From: Ixodes scapularis
Lineage: Eukaryota; Arthropoda; Arachnida; Ixodida; Ixodidae
Length of the DNA stretch: 64,000 bases
NCBI RefSeq assembly: GCF_016920785.2
Contig: NW_024609884.1
Coordinates: 34,640,080-34,704,079 of the forward strand
Direction: 5' to 3'
Translations under genes and position numbers: made by a program
Notes under the pieces: generated by a model
Told to the model about the DNA's origin: nothing
Database searches by the model: none
What the model saw: the letters and a program-made list of their open reading frames with translations, nothing else
In this document: positions 33,338 through 43,895 of the stretch, piece after piece
Layout: the number at the start of each line of letters is the position of its first letter
How positions within the stretch are numbered: the stretch's first letter is position 1

Positions 33338-33560
33338 TTTCAGCGAGTCAGTTACTCGAGCTGCCACCAGACGGCGCGCCCTCCGCTCACTTTCCGGGCC
33401 GCCATAGCCGACCTTCAGTTTCTTGCCGTTGCTCCGCGTTGTGTGCTGCACAGGCCACTATCAGAGCTTCGTTTTCGTCTTCTTTTACGTCCCGCGTTGA
33501 AATCTTGCATTTTTTTTAGGTCTTTTCGATATTTAGGACTTTCGGTTTTTAACGAAGTGT
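33338..33560. other. GC-rich spacer, no feature recognised
   Basis: Sequence between the end of LINE 3 and the small MITE. It includes a CpG-rich stretch with GGCGCGCC but no gene. Confidence 0.25.
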
Positions 33561-33700
33561 CTAGCGTTACGTCCGACGTAACCCAAGTTACGTCCAAATC
33601 TCCGCCTTCCCTAGGTTCACGGGGGAGAGAGTGGAGGGCCGGGGGGGGGGGGGGGCGTTAGGTATACGCGTTTTAGTGCTCCGTCCGGACGTAACGCTAG
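33561..33700. mobile_element. 140-bp MITE with 15-bp TIRs
   Basis: The ends are CTAGCGTTACGTCCG (33561) and CGGACGTAACGCTAG (to 33700), perfectly complementary apart from the junction. Inside lie ACGTAACCCAAGTTACGT and a 15-G run (about 33642-33656). Confidence 0.75.
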
Positions 33701-33979
33701 CCACAGCGTTCATTTAATCATTTGATATCTATATTTCGACATAGCTCTTGTGTTTTCTTATTTATGGAATGGAATCGGACAGCGAATATATCGACGATAC
33801 AAGATTATGAGGCTTCAATGAGCATGTAAGTTCATCCCATTCTTAGGTTTTTGTCGCTAATAAAGGGCAGTCAAAATTATTGCGACATACGTAAATTTCA
33901 ACTGACGCAGTAAGGCTATCGCAGTCGTGCTTTTCACTGCATGTGCGCGCTCGTTTCTGTAATGCCGACCCGCATGTAA

Positions 33980-34150
33980 ATGAAGCGCATTAGAAATCCA
34001 CTTATTCTAGAATTACAAAATAAAGTTATCGCTGCCTCGTACAAGCAGATTGAGATAATTTTCTGCTGGGTCCCAAGCCACGTCGGCACCCCAGGTAACG
34101 AAAAGGCCGATAGTGCTGCAAATTCTGCAATTGAGTGGCGAAACCTTTTT
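33980..34150 (+). pseudogene. RNase H C-terminal half, inverted relative to its RT
   Basis: The frame reads KQIEIIFCWVPSHVGTPGNE followed by KADSAA, the C-terminal RNase H motif of an I-group LINE. The N-terminal half of the same domain and its RT lie on the opposite strand immediately to the right (34150-35239). The junction is near 34140-34150, where the + frame runs into the antisense of the other half. Confidence 0.75.
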
Positions 34151-35239
34151 TTCATTGCATAATCAACAGCTAACAGCAGGCCATAGAGCTCAGCTGTCAG
34201 TATGGTGGCTGCATTTTGGATTCTTTTATCTGTTTCACAGGTGGCCCTATCATAGCACAGCCAACCACAGAGTCTGTTTTAGTCCCATCTGTATACTAAC
34301 CTACGCACTGTTCATATTGATTTTGTAGCTGAAAAAATTCCTGCCTCATGACTTCATTTGGTGTATCTTTTTTTTAATGTTTAGTCAGTGTAAGATCACA
34401 ATTAATGATATGATAACCCCACGGGGCTATAGTGGTTAAGCATTGAACTACTGGAGGACTGGGATCTAGTTCTACAGACGCAGCATAATTAATATTCTTA
34501 ATTGCAAAAGGAGGAACAACGGTTGGTTTATTTTCAAACGTTCTCTGGAACCTGATGTTTTCGAGGCTATCGCGGGTAAAGGTGCTGAGGGACAGAGCGA
34601 ACTCGAATAGAATACATAAACCCCAGGGCAAACCTTCAACTTTCAAGGGATGGCTCATTAGCTTCTGCATACAGACTAAGTACCGGGGAGGTGCGAAATG
34701 CTCCAGTAGCCAATCGCAGTCCCTGGTGGTGAATGGGGTCCAACATCTTTAGGACTGATGCTCGGGCAGAGCCATACACAATGCTCCCATAATCAAGCCT
34801 GGAGCGAACAACCTCCCGGTATATGCGTAACAGACATAGTCTATCGAAGCCCCATGATACATGTGATAGAACCTTAAGTATATTCAGCGATTTGAGACAT
34901 TTAAGTTTTAAGTTCCTAATATGTGGAACAAAAGTCGATTTCGAATCAAATACGAGCCCCAGAAACTTATGTTCACTTTTTGTCGCTATTGGTATTCCAT
35001 ACATTTGTAAAAAAGGCTCTTGCAGAACTCCACGCCGGCGAGAAAAACACACACAGGCAGTTTTTTCTGGCGAAAATTTAAAACCGTTTGTGTCAGCCCA
35101 TTTTTGTAACTTGTTAATTGCCAGTTGGACCCGACGTTCACAAATTGAAGGATTACAGGACGAGACAGTAATTTGAATATCATCTACATATATAGAATAT
35201 TGCACGGAAGGAGGTATAGCACGGGCAATAGAATTCATG
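34150..35239 (-). pseudogene. I-group LINE fragment: RT to N-terminal RNase H
   Basis: On the - strand: MNSIARAIPPSVQYSIYVDD (motif C with YVDD, about 35180), FSPEKTACVCFSRRR, HKFLGLVFDSKSTFVPH, a YGSIVYGSA segment, GLRLATGAFRTSPVLSLYAE, then SLENIRFQRTF, and finally a decayed RNase H start (YTDGTK, then TAELYGLLLAVDYA near 34165). Frameshifts separate these blocks. The 5' end stops at a run of C (35240-35261). It is a different family from the full-length element at 23-28.6 kb. Confidence 0.82.
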
Positions 35240-35261
35240 CCCCCCCCCCCCCCCCCCCCCA
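35240..35261 (+). repeat. poly(C) run (~22 bp)
   Basis: An uninterrupted C tract at the edge of the LINE fragment. Similar G or C runs mark other element edges in the window (33642, 38017, 42482, 42571, 62298, 62359). Confidence 0.9.
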
Positions 35262-35296
35262 ATTGGATCCGCGCCTGTGTCAGACACGCGGCATGC

Positions 35297-35407
35297 ATGT
35301 CTGACAAAGAGGACGTTATGGAAATGGAAAGTACTTCTGGATCCATTTCAAAAGCTTCACCAAGTCAGTGTGACCGCCGATGTACTTTCGCTTCAGGGCG
35401 AGTTTAA
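35297..35407 (+). CDS. short unrecognised frame (36 codons)
   Basis: ATG 35297 to TAA 35407, beginning MSDKEDVMEMESTSGS. It resembles the acidic Ser-rich start of LINE ORF1 proteins such as the one at 23238, but is too short to assign. Probably a fragment of an element. Confidence 0.2.
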   Translation: MSDKEDVMEMESTSGSISKASPSQCDRRCTFASGRV

Positions 35408-36194
35408 ATAGTACCTGCTGGAAGCGAGCCCCCGCAACACAAGTGTCGATCTCATCGTCTATTGTTATGACTCATGACGCTACCGCGAGCAACACCCAAG
35501 GGACTCAGGCTGCCGAATGCCGCGCTGGCGTTGTTGTGTGTTGTAAACGGAAGCTGTAATGTTGAGAGCACATCCTCTCAGTTAAGATATGTGTCCAAAG
35601 TCCGGGCATGTCAACTACGGGGACGGAGCTTCTGCTCACGCAGATAATTATGTACTACGCCAACAATAACTTCTGGAAAATCTAAATACCGCGTTTCATG
35701 CCTACCTTATATGCGCGTATGACGTAACTACTTGTGTGAATAAAACATCCCATGCCCTAACACCGATCAGCAATTCTTAGTGGTAGTTATACTTGCTGAA
35801 TTCTAGATATAATGGGAAAAATCCGAATTTTAATACTTTCCATGACAGCAAAAATCCAATTTCTCCCCTATTACGAGCTTGTATCATACCGTCCGATTTT
35901 CACACCCCGAATTTTTTTAAAGAGAGAACTCCAAAAAGAAAATAAATAAACAAGTAAATAATTGTTTTGTTGATTTTTACATATCAAATGGCACTTTCAT
36001 TTATAACATTTCGGTTAAACATATCATTTGGATCTTGAAAAAGACGCAGTATTCCCGAAGCAAGAAACATAAACGTGAGACGCGCCCTGCGTTTTTCAAG
36101 CTGCTAATCCTTTTATTATTTTTATTTTTTCTTGTATTTGACATTCTTGTTTTGGCAACGACTTAAGTACTTGTATACTTTTTCTTTGTAAAAT

Positions 36195-36470
36195 TAGACA
36201 TTAATCACCGCGAACCACGATAGCCTTTTAGACAAGCCTATCGGTCTCTGAGTTAAGGTGGGCATTTTTGTAACGTTTCACTGCTAACGGTCATCCTCTC
36301 GAATTAAAGCTGGTTGTGTCAATAAAGAAGGTTCGTAGACCTCGGACTTTCCTAATATCTGATGTCCTGCAGGGTTCTATTCTATCATTGTTGTTGTTGA
36401 ATATCTGCGTAAACGGTATATCACCGGCAACTAGTTGCATGATACTATATGTTGCAATTACTCACTAAAA
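36195..36470 (+). pseudogene. CR1-like RT fragment (motifs A-B), heavily decayed
   Basis: Readable pieces: NHDSLLDKP (after motif A) and SDVLQGSILSLLLLNICVN, recognisable as GVPQGSxLSPLLFNIYVND with substitutions. Stops and frameshifts lie between them. Confidence 0.55.
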
Positions 36471-36479
36471 ATGACCGTT

Positions 36480-37430
36480 TGGTCTATATATTTCTACCGA
36501 ACTGATCTGCGTCCGTCGTATAAACGTAAACCTACTTAACATGTTAGCTCCAAAAAGTCCTGGTTGTGATCTGTCGTACAATACTCAAATGCCTTATGCG
36601 TGTGAACGGTTAATATTAATTTTCATTGTTGCTTTAGGTTTTCGTCCAGTGACAGAATCATTCCAAACTTTTACCCCAAAAACTACAAATGAGAACGCCG
36701 GGAGAACAGGTGAAACATCGTAGAACGTAGTCATGTTAAAGTGGGGAAAACGCCTTGACCCTGTATCCCGAGTCCCGGGCACTTTTGGCGCAGATTCCGG
36801 CTGTTTGAAGTCAGGTTGTGGGTACTGCAATCGTGACACCAGATTCCCATCGTTTGGGATGGCTTCTGTATCATACGTACGTATTTGGTCTCAACCACGC
36901 ATGCGCGAGCGTCTCCTTTCGAATCTTTGAATCACTATGTTTGACCGCCACCAAACAGCTTATTTGAAGTTATTTCTTACATCAGTCGGCAAACAGGCGC
37001 CTCTGGGAAAATTATTAAAATAAACTGGCAAATACAGTTACGTCTTGTTAGTATGGACCGTGTCAATAGGGACACACAACTATATAGACAAAATTCTCCT
37101 GGACGAACTGGATAAATGCGTGTCCTTTTGCCTCGTCGTTTTTCCCGTTAACAGTACTGCTGATGGGAAAAAATGTGTGTGGGGTTTTCCTAGAAGAACA
37201 CTTCAATGAAGTCTTCGTAAGCTTGAGCCTGCCATCAGATAATGCTGATGCTGATGCTGAAGGCTTCGTAAGCTTGAGCCTGGCACCAGATAATGCTGAT
37301 GTTTCAAATTTCATAGAGCATACAGTACACGTCACACTTTTTTTTTTTTTAGAACCGACTGACGAACACGAAGTATGTTCCACATTTTTGGGCTTCAACA
37401 ATAGTAGAAGCTGAGACAGAAATTATCTAC
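36480..37430. other. non-coding, short direct repeat
   Basis: No gene recognised. A ~55-bp unit containing CTTCGTAAGCTTGAGCCTG...CAGATAATGCTGATG is present twice in tandem (about 37214-37255 and 37264-37304). Confidence 0.35.
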
Positions 37431-37439
37431 AAGTTAGAC

Positions 37440-37963
37440 AATTTTTCCTAGATATTATCGCCTCTTGCTTGCTTCATATTTTTAACCTTGCCACGGGGGA
37501 CATTTCCACAAAAAACGAAATTAGCTCAAGTTTCGGTGATATTTAAAAAAGGAGACAGGAATGTGCTAACAAACTATAGGCCTACCTTTATACTTCCTAT
37601 ATATATATTTTTAAATTGCTGGAAACTATCATTTTAAAACGCCTAGACTACTTTTTTGGCTCAGCACTTTGTAATATCCAATTTTCAATTTGGTTTCCGC
37701 AAAGGAAAGTCAACAGAGTCTGCGCTGCACCAACAAAAATAAATTATTAAAAAATATATAGAAAATAGCTGTTGTTTACCCTTGCTTTATAGAAATTAGA
37801 GAGGATTTTAATTAGATCAACCATAAAATACTTCTTGATAAACTATGTTGTTATTGCGTGCGTGGTGTAGCGCTGTCCCTTTTACGTTCCTATTTGGAGC
37901 AGCTTAGGCAGGCAATGTGTTGTTATCGATGGTAAGGTATCGCCTTTTCTTAACATACTATGC
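37440..37963 (+). pseudogene. RT fragment of another LINE family
   Basis: Pieces visible in shifting frames: LLETIILKRLDYF, FQFGFRKGKSTESAL (about 37685) and INHKILLDKL. FGFRKGxSTExAL is the conserved pre-motif-A segment of jockey/CR1-type RTs. Many stops. It is cut at about 37964 by a hAT-like end. Confidence 0.65.
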
Positions 37964-38050
37964 CATGGGTGGCCAAGCTGCGGCTTGCGAGCCGGATGCG
38001 ACTCGACTCCCTCCCCCCCCCCCCCCCCCCCTCGCCACCCTCCCGGTCAC
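37964..38050 (+). mobile_element. hAT-like element terminus with poly(C)
   Basis: CCATGGGTGGCCAAGCTGCGG, then CTTGCGAGCCGGATGCGACTC, resembles the subterminal consensus of many hAT elements (CAGxGGTGGxCAAxCTGCGGCCCGCGGGCCG). A run of about 18 C follows (about 38014-38031). No opposite end was located. Confidence 0.4.
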
Positions 38051-38205
38051 ACGAGCACTTCACCAAAAAGAGAAATGGAACGCGTTTAAAATCGAAAGAC
38101 CGGTGGTAGTCTTGTGCTACTGCTACCTTTTGTACAAATGGACTGCTCTTGACTCGGATAGATTGAAAGTAATTCGAGTTTCGTTTATTTCGTTTTGTTT
38201 ATAGG

Positions 38206-38660
38206 AGCAGTTCAACGAAATCCGCAGAAAGGATGACAAAAGTGAAGAGCCACCAGGAATACAGGCGTTGAAAAAAGCAGACCAAGCGGCATGCCACTGT
38301 TGCGGCTTCGTACACCGCACAAGCGCATGCCCGGCTACAGGAAAACAATGCCTTAGCTGTGGCAAAGTTGGACACTTTGCAAAATGCTGCAGGAAAGGTC
38401 CACAGTCATCTAACAGCCGACAGCAGCGCCAAGGAAAAAGAGAAAGTAAATACAACCTCACAGTCCGCCAAGTTGAGTATGAGGACACTGACGAAAGCGA
38501 GGAAGACTACGTGCTGTGTCATCTAACAGTGAACAAGATAGACAAAGAAGACCGCTGGAGCGAGACAGTACAGATAGAAAGAGACCGCCTACGCTGCAAG
38601 CTCGACACCGGAGAAAATTGCTCTGTAATCCCCAAAAGACTACTCAACTACTCAACTTGA
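38206..38660 (+). pseudogene. Ty3/gypsy-like nucleocapsid and protease
   Basis: The open frame has two zinc knuckles, CHCCGFVHRTSAC (CX2CX3HX4C) and CLSCGKVGHFAKCC (CX2CX4HX4C), at about 38290-38390, then an acidic linker. Next comes the aspartic protease motif CKLDTGENCSVIP (about 38599-38637) in the same frame. This order is the Gag-Pro junction of Ty3/gypsy elements. The frame stops at 38658-38660 after the protease core. No Gag capsid region was found to the left. Confidence 0.8.
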
Positions 38661-39367
38661 TCTAAAGTAAAAAAAAAGTCCGCAAGTGTGACTTAACACT
38701 GTCGTCGTTCTTTGTCCACAAGAAAAAAGCGTGTGGAAGGGTGACCTTGACAGTCTCAACTGGTTCCTCAACGGCCCAAGAGGAGTTCTTTGTAGTCAAG
38801 GATGATGTACCAGTGACACTTGAGGGAGAACTGAATGAGAGGCTCGGTTTGATCATTCGCATAGCTTCACCATTACATATTCGGACAACCGTGTGTAACC
38901 ATAGAATCAGATCACAAGCCGTTGCAAGCTATTTTCACGAAACCACTGCATCAATGTCCGATGACAGTGCAACGGGTGAAGATGGCTCTCCAGAAATACT
39001 CTATACAAGTGAAGCATATGCTGGGAAAGAACTGTTGCTAGCAGATGCACCTTCCCGTTTGTCCGTGAAGGAAACAATGAAAAAAGACAAGTTCCAAGTA
39101 AACGATCGCATTTCAGTTACTCAAGACCGCCTTCAAGAAATCCGCGAGGCAACTGGAGGCGACCCACAACTGCAACTGCTGCATCAGTATGCGCAGACTG
39201 CGTGGCCGGAACAAAAGGACAAAGTGCCTCAACTTGGAAGACCATTTGGTTCGCACGGAGAGGAAATCTATGAAGAAGACGGCCTTGTACTCCGATGCAA
39301 CAAGCTAGTCATGAGCTACCAGACAAAAGATCCTCAACCTGCTGCCTGCAGCACACGCAGGCAATGA
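38661..39367 (+). pseudogene. Ty3/gypsy-like pol with RT deleted: protease end joined to RNase H end
   Basis: The first ~60 codons continue the protease domain. At about 38860 the sequence jumps to a segment ending GKELLLADAPSRLS, the hallmark of the RNase H-to-integrase boundary (xADALSR). About 600 codons normally encoding RT and RNase H are therefore missing. The linker that follows leads to the start of integrase (EDGLVLRCNKLVM). Confidence 0.75.
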
Positions 39368-40260
39368 GAAGATGAAAAGAAGGGCTCGAGATATTCCGTT
39401 TTGGCCCGGAATCAACGCTGACATCGAGGGCAAGTACGACAACTGCAGCATATGTCAAAAGTACAAAGAAATGTCAAGATGCCACTCTTGAGTCATGCGG
39501 TGCCAGCAGCTGCCTTGGCAGTATGTTAGTGTGGATTTCTTTACTCATCAAGGACGGGATTTCATAATCATGGTGGACTTCTACTCATTTTACTTCGAGG
39601 TTGAAGAAATGACAACCACCACAGCTTCCAAAGTTATGTATGAAAGTCTGCGCAACACACGGACTCCTCTCGAAAATTTTAAGTGACAATGGTCCGCCGT
39701 TTGGGAGCCATGAGTTCAGACAGTTCCTGAAAAACTTGAAGATCGAGAAAATAACTTCAAGCCCTTACCATATGCTCAATCAAATGGCATGGCCGAACGA
39801 GCCGTGAGGCAGGACAAACAATTTCCGAGAAAAAGTGCAAAGAAGGAAGAGTTTTATTATGCACTTTTTGAATGGCGCAACACTCCACGCGACGAGGTCC
39901 TCCACTCACCAGTATAAAGACTGATGAGCCGACATACAAGAACACTATTGCCCGCCAGGTCTGAACATTACCTACCTGTTATCGTGCCGCCCAAAGCCGT
40001 CACACAACGCCTCACAAAAATAAGGCAACAGCAGAAGGCTAGCTACGATAAATCCTCACGAGCACTACCAGATATTGAAACAGGTTTTGAAACCAACATC
40101 TACAACACCCTCAGGCTCACGTGGTTACCTGCCGTAGTAGTGGACCATTCTACAGCAAGGTCCTACAACATTTGGACTCCAGAGGCCAAGTTCTTCGAAG
40201 GACACGCGAACACTTAAGTCCAGTGACTCACCCTACCAAGAGACGACCTCTCTGCTACGG
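39368..40260 (+). pseudogene. Ty3/gypsy-like integrase, several frameshifts
   Basis: Pieces: HAGNEKMKRRAR and the zinc-binding end NCSICQKYKE (about 39370-39470); WQYVSVDFF with the first catalytic Asp (39520); SDNGPPFGSHEF with the second Asp (39690, another frame); and SNGMAERAVR with the catalytic Glu (39790). The C-terminal part reads NTPRDEVLHSP and then QRLTKIRQQQKASYDK. At least three frame changes and stops prevent any integrase product. Confidence 0.8.
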
Positions 40261-40407
40261 AGGCAGCAAGCAATGGCCAAGTTGAGTCTGAAACGCGCCC
40301 GCAGCTTCGAAGAGGGACAAGGGATAGAGGGCCACAGCAACGATATGGAGATGACTTACGATATTTAGACTCACACACACCTCTAAAATTGCCTTTCCCA
40401 AGAAAGA

Positions 40408-40521
40408 TGTGGCAGCTAGCCAACGATGGCGCCACCAGAGGAAGAGAAAGGCACAAAACGAGCGCAAATAAAAGCTTTCATTCCGAATCGCCATGCTGGC
40501 TAATGCGTGTTGCTTCATACA
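40408..40521 (+). repeat. possible gypsy 3' LTR fragment
   Basis: After the integrase, TGTGGCAGCTAGCC begins a stretch with GCAAATAAAAGC (poly(A)-signal-like) and ends near CATACA. TG...CA borders and position suit an LTR. There is no left LTR in the window for comparison, so this is a guess. Confidence 0.2.
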
Positions 40522-40997
40522 CGGGGGAGAATTCGAAGCTGTTATATTGCCACGAATATCAAGCAAATGCTTGGGATCGCCACGTATAGACGAAATTGTT
40601 CGTCTTCTAAGAGTCCACATTATTCAAAAGTCTATAGAAGCCTACGGCTCTTGGAAATGCTCTCAGTCAATTGGAAGCAAAAAAAAAAAAAAATGCTCGC
40701 GATATTTAAATTATTTAGAAGAAATATCAGAGAGGGGATTTAGTGGATGATTACATTATCGGGATATTGAGCAAATATCTATCAAAATGCGCGCTGCGAA
40801 ATAAGTGTCGTACCTATACTTTTGGTACTTGACGTCTATAGTGAAACACTAAACTTAGTCATTTCAAATTTTAATCAGTTATGTCACACCTCCTTTTTTT
40901 TTTTTTTTTTTTTTGCTGGAGTTTACATCTCTGTAATTTCCTCTGGTTTAGAGCGTTCTAGAGAAAAAAGTTGATGTCTCGAAATTCAAAAAACAAT

Positions 40998-41107
40998 AAT
41001 ATTTAAAAAAGCGCAACGAGACACGGACACGGAAAATAGACAGAGACACAGCGCTGTGTCTCTGTTTATCTTCCTTGTCCGTGTTTCGTTGCGCTTTTTT
41101 AAATATT
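40998..41107. repeat. 110-bp palindrome
   Basis: AATATTTAAAAAAGCGCAAC at the left is the exact complement of the right end. Arms of about 55 bp differ at only a few positions, with the centre at CAGCGC|TG. Probably a foldback MITE. Confidence 0.85.
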
Positions 41108-41536
41108 ACGGATCACCAACTGGCCCAACTTATTTCCACCTTTCTCTGAAAAGAAATTCAGTGCATGGAAAAACAACAAACAGTTTTCCTATTGGACAGA
41201 AGATTTGAAACTATTTTCAGTGTTCCCTCGAAGACTTTGGTGTGTACATACTAAATTAAAATATGAATGCAGTTTCTGTAATAAGCGCCATACACGTAAA
41301 CGACGAATTCGGCCGACCCGTCGTATGACGTGCCAGAAAGGAATTATGTGGGATCATGACCCGGTATATTATTTGCACAGCAACAATCAACGGCTTTCTG
41401 CTGCGTCGTGCAGGATGCCAGATGTTTTGTTGAGCATGGGTGTCTGGCCCTTCCGACTAGGCACTGCATGGACGCGCCTCGCCTCCAGGACTTCGAAGAA
41501 CAACATTCGTGCGTTCAGTGCCTGCAATTATATATA

Positions 41537-42903
41537 CCTGTGTTGTACGGAACGGCGTTCCTGGAACGCGTTCCTTTTAGGAATAACAAAGGAATGCGCC
41601 GCCGTTCCAATTTGCATCGGTGGAACTAGGACGGGATCTCATTACATTTTTACTAAAAAAAAAAACGAAAAAAATGGGGTTCCTTTTTTTTTTGTCTAGT
41701 GGGGTAATTTGTATTTTATTTCTAAGAAATTCTAAAAGCATAAAAAAATTATCTTTACGAAGAGCACGATCTCGTTAACTTTTTAGTTACTTATATCTTA
41801 GGGTTTATTTTGTCAGGTCCTCACTTGGTAACAGTAGGGTGTAGGAGAGCTAGTGGACATTGATTATTTTTTCAGTGCCCGAGACTGCGGTTCAAAAAGC
41901 TAAACCCTTTGTCGAAGGAAAATACAGAAAGAGGGACGTTTCGAACTCAGCTACTTTTTTTGCTTCCACGAATAATCACACACCCAGAAATCTAAAGCCG
42001 ACTACACAGTCATCAGTGAACTTCCACAAAGAGACCTTCCGTTACAACAAAAGAACCGGTTTTTACCTGACGTCAAACGCATCCTTGTATCCCCAATATT
42101 GGTCGCTTAAAATGTACACAAAAATTAATATTTATTTCTGCTCCCCTTGTTTTCCACCTTCAAAGTGAACAACGAATCCAACCTTCCCGAACGAGGACTT
42201 GTAGTTTTCAAGACTGAATCTCACAAAATCCCTACCCTCTTCTTCACTTGCTTGTCTTGTTGACCGCAACATCGAGAAGCAACTGTTGTTAAGTTCGAAC
42301 GAGGTACTTTGTTCGATTAAAACGTGTGAGATTGTTGTAAAACGCTCGTGCAATGTGGGGTAACAGTACATTTGGCTCGTCTGAATCGCCCAGCACAAAA
42401 TATGGTTAGAAGCTGAGATTTTTAAAGGTGAATTGTCGACAAATACAACCCTGCTTCCGCACGTAGCCAGGATTTTGATTTGGGGGGGGGGGGGGGGGGG
42501 TGCGTTTTTGACAACATGCTGTATTAGGGGGAGGGGTTAGAGGAGGCCCCAGCTAAAGGAAATATTTCGGGGGGGGGGGGGGGGTAGGGGCGAACCCCAT
42601 GAGCCCCCCCGGGATACGTGCCTGCCTGGTGCCCTTTCATCACGGCATTCAAATTCGTATGTTGCCATTTGATAGGATAGATTAAAAAAAGAAAACTTTG
42701 CTTGATCTAACTAAATATGGTAATCAGAAAAATACGAATGTAACCTATATGTGACGATACGTTACATTTTTAAACTGTAACGGGAACGAGTTTCTTTCTC
42801 ACTGATGGAACTTGTAACGGGAACGCGTTCCAAAAATCAGAAGGAACGAAAATTGAGCTTTCGATTCTTTTTTTTTTTTTTTAAGGAACGTGTACAACAC
42901 TGG
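41537..42903. mobile_element. hAT-like TIR element, 1.37 kb
   Basis: Ends are CCTGTGTTGTAC (41537-41548) and GTACAACACTGG (42892-42903). They are flanked by TATATATA and TATATATG, an 8-bp TSD with one mismatch as expected for hAT. Subterminal GGAACG/CGTTCC words recur, e.g. GGAACGCGTTCC. A frame of ~100 codons (41860-42168) is unrecognised and no hAT transposase motif was seen. A smaller element with long G runs is nested at 42459-42622. Confidence 0.65.
42459..42622. mobile_element. small G-tract element nested in the hAT-like element
   Basis: GCACGTAGCCAGGAT at the left and the near-complement CCGGGATACGTGC at the right bound two long G runs (about 20 and 17 bp). Gene content: none. Confidence 0.5.
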
Positions 42904-43189
42904 TATATATGCCATGTATTTTGTGTCTCAACCACCGAGTTGAAATTTTGAAGCATTATATCAGTGCGTAAAGGAGTATGGCCGACGCTGCAGCGCTAGC
43001 ATCACATCATGCCTTTATATTGTTTTCTTCTTCTCGCAGACTTATAATATGAACATTTGTTTATTTTCTAAGAACCTCTTCTTCCACATTCGGAAGCCTC
43101 CGAGATCACCCGGGAATAGTACATCAGTCCTGCAATCGCTACCCAAGTAGCCTCAGCACCATCTCTGCAAGCACTGAATCACTCGCGTT

Positions 43190-43790
43190 ACTGCTGAAAC
43201 AAAAACATTTACATTCGATCAAAGCTAGAATATGCAGCATCATTCTGGGACCCCGGCCACATGGCACTGGTGAGTAAACCTCGAATCGCGGCGCGCGTTA
43301 TATATGTTTTAACTATCATCGCACCCCGAGTGTCTCGTCTATGAAAGCCATCTTCCTCTCCTTTCCTTATATTGTGGAATATCTCGTTTATGCCTTTTCT
43401 ACAAAATTTACCATTCTAACGCTTCACTAAAAAGTAAATTATTCCTTAACCGCTCGTACATCTTTGCACGATCGAGTTGATCATCATTTCAAAGTCGGCA
43501 TACCTCACTGTCAAACGTCAGCATACATCGAGTCCTTCATCCCAAGAACGTCATCTAATTGGAACCGCCTTCCAGCACCTCTGGTAGGCATACCGTCAAT
43601 TGAACTTTTTAAAGATGCTTTAATTCTAACCAACTTTGCTAACACGCAGGACTAATTATTTTCTAACAAAATTGAAAATCGCTTAAGTTATTCTTATTGT
43701 GCTAATTTTCTCATTGAGATTTTGTATGCCTTTCCCCTCTGTAATGACCTGTGGGCCCAGAGGGAATTAAAATAAATAAATAAATGAAAA
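43190..43790 (+). pseudogene. 5'-truncated LINE, RT C-terminus and 3' tail
   Basis: Fragments: SKLEYAASFWDPG (about 43220) and, after frameshifts, the open segment DHHFKVGIPHCQTSAYIESF then IPRTSSNWNRLP ending at a stop at 43655. This is the C-terminal end of CR1/L2-type ORF2. The 3' UTR ends in a small hairpin (CCCTCTGT...CAGAGGG) followed by AAAATAAATAAATAAAT. Homology begins abruptly near 43190, as expected for truncation during insertion. Confidence 0.75.
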
Positions 43791-43895
43791 TATTTTATTA
43801 GTATTATTATTGGTGTTGTTATTATTATTATTCCTATTCTTATTATTGTTATTCTTCTACTTCTTCTTCTTATTATTATTTTTATTATTGCAACT
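43791..43895. repeat. (ATT)n-type interrupted microsatellite
   Basis: A run of TTATTATTA with TTC variants immediately after the LINE tail. Confidence 0.9.

Noticed and set aside
40408..40521. Complete LTR pair for the gypsy element
   Set aside because: Only a right-hand candidate with TG...CA ends was seen; no matching left copy in 37-38.3 kb, so an LTR pair is not claimed.
41205..41699. 164-codon open frame on the + strand
   Set aside because: Crosses the left end of the hAT-like element at 41537 and ends in a poly-T-derived Phe run; not a unit.
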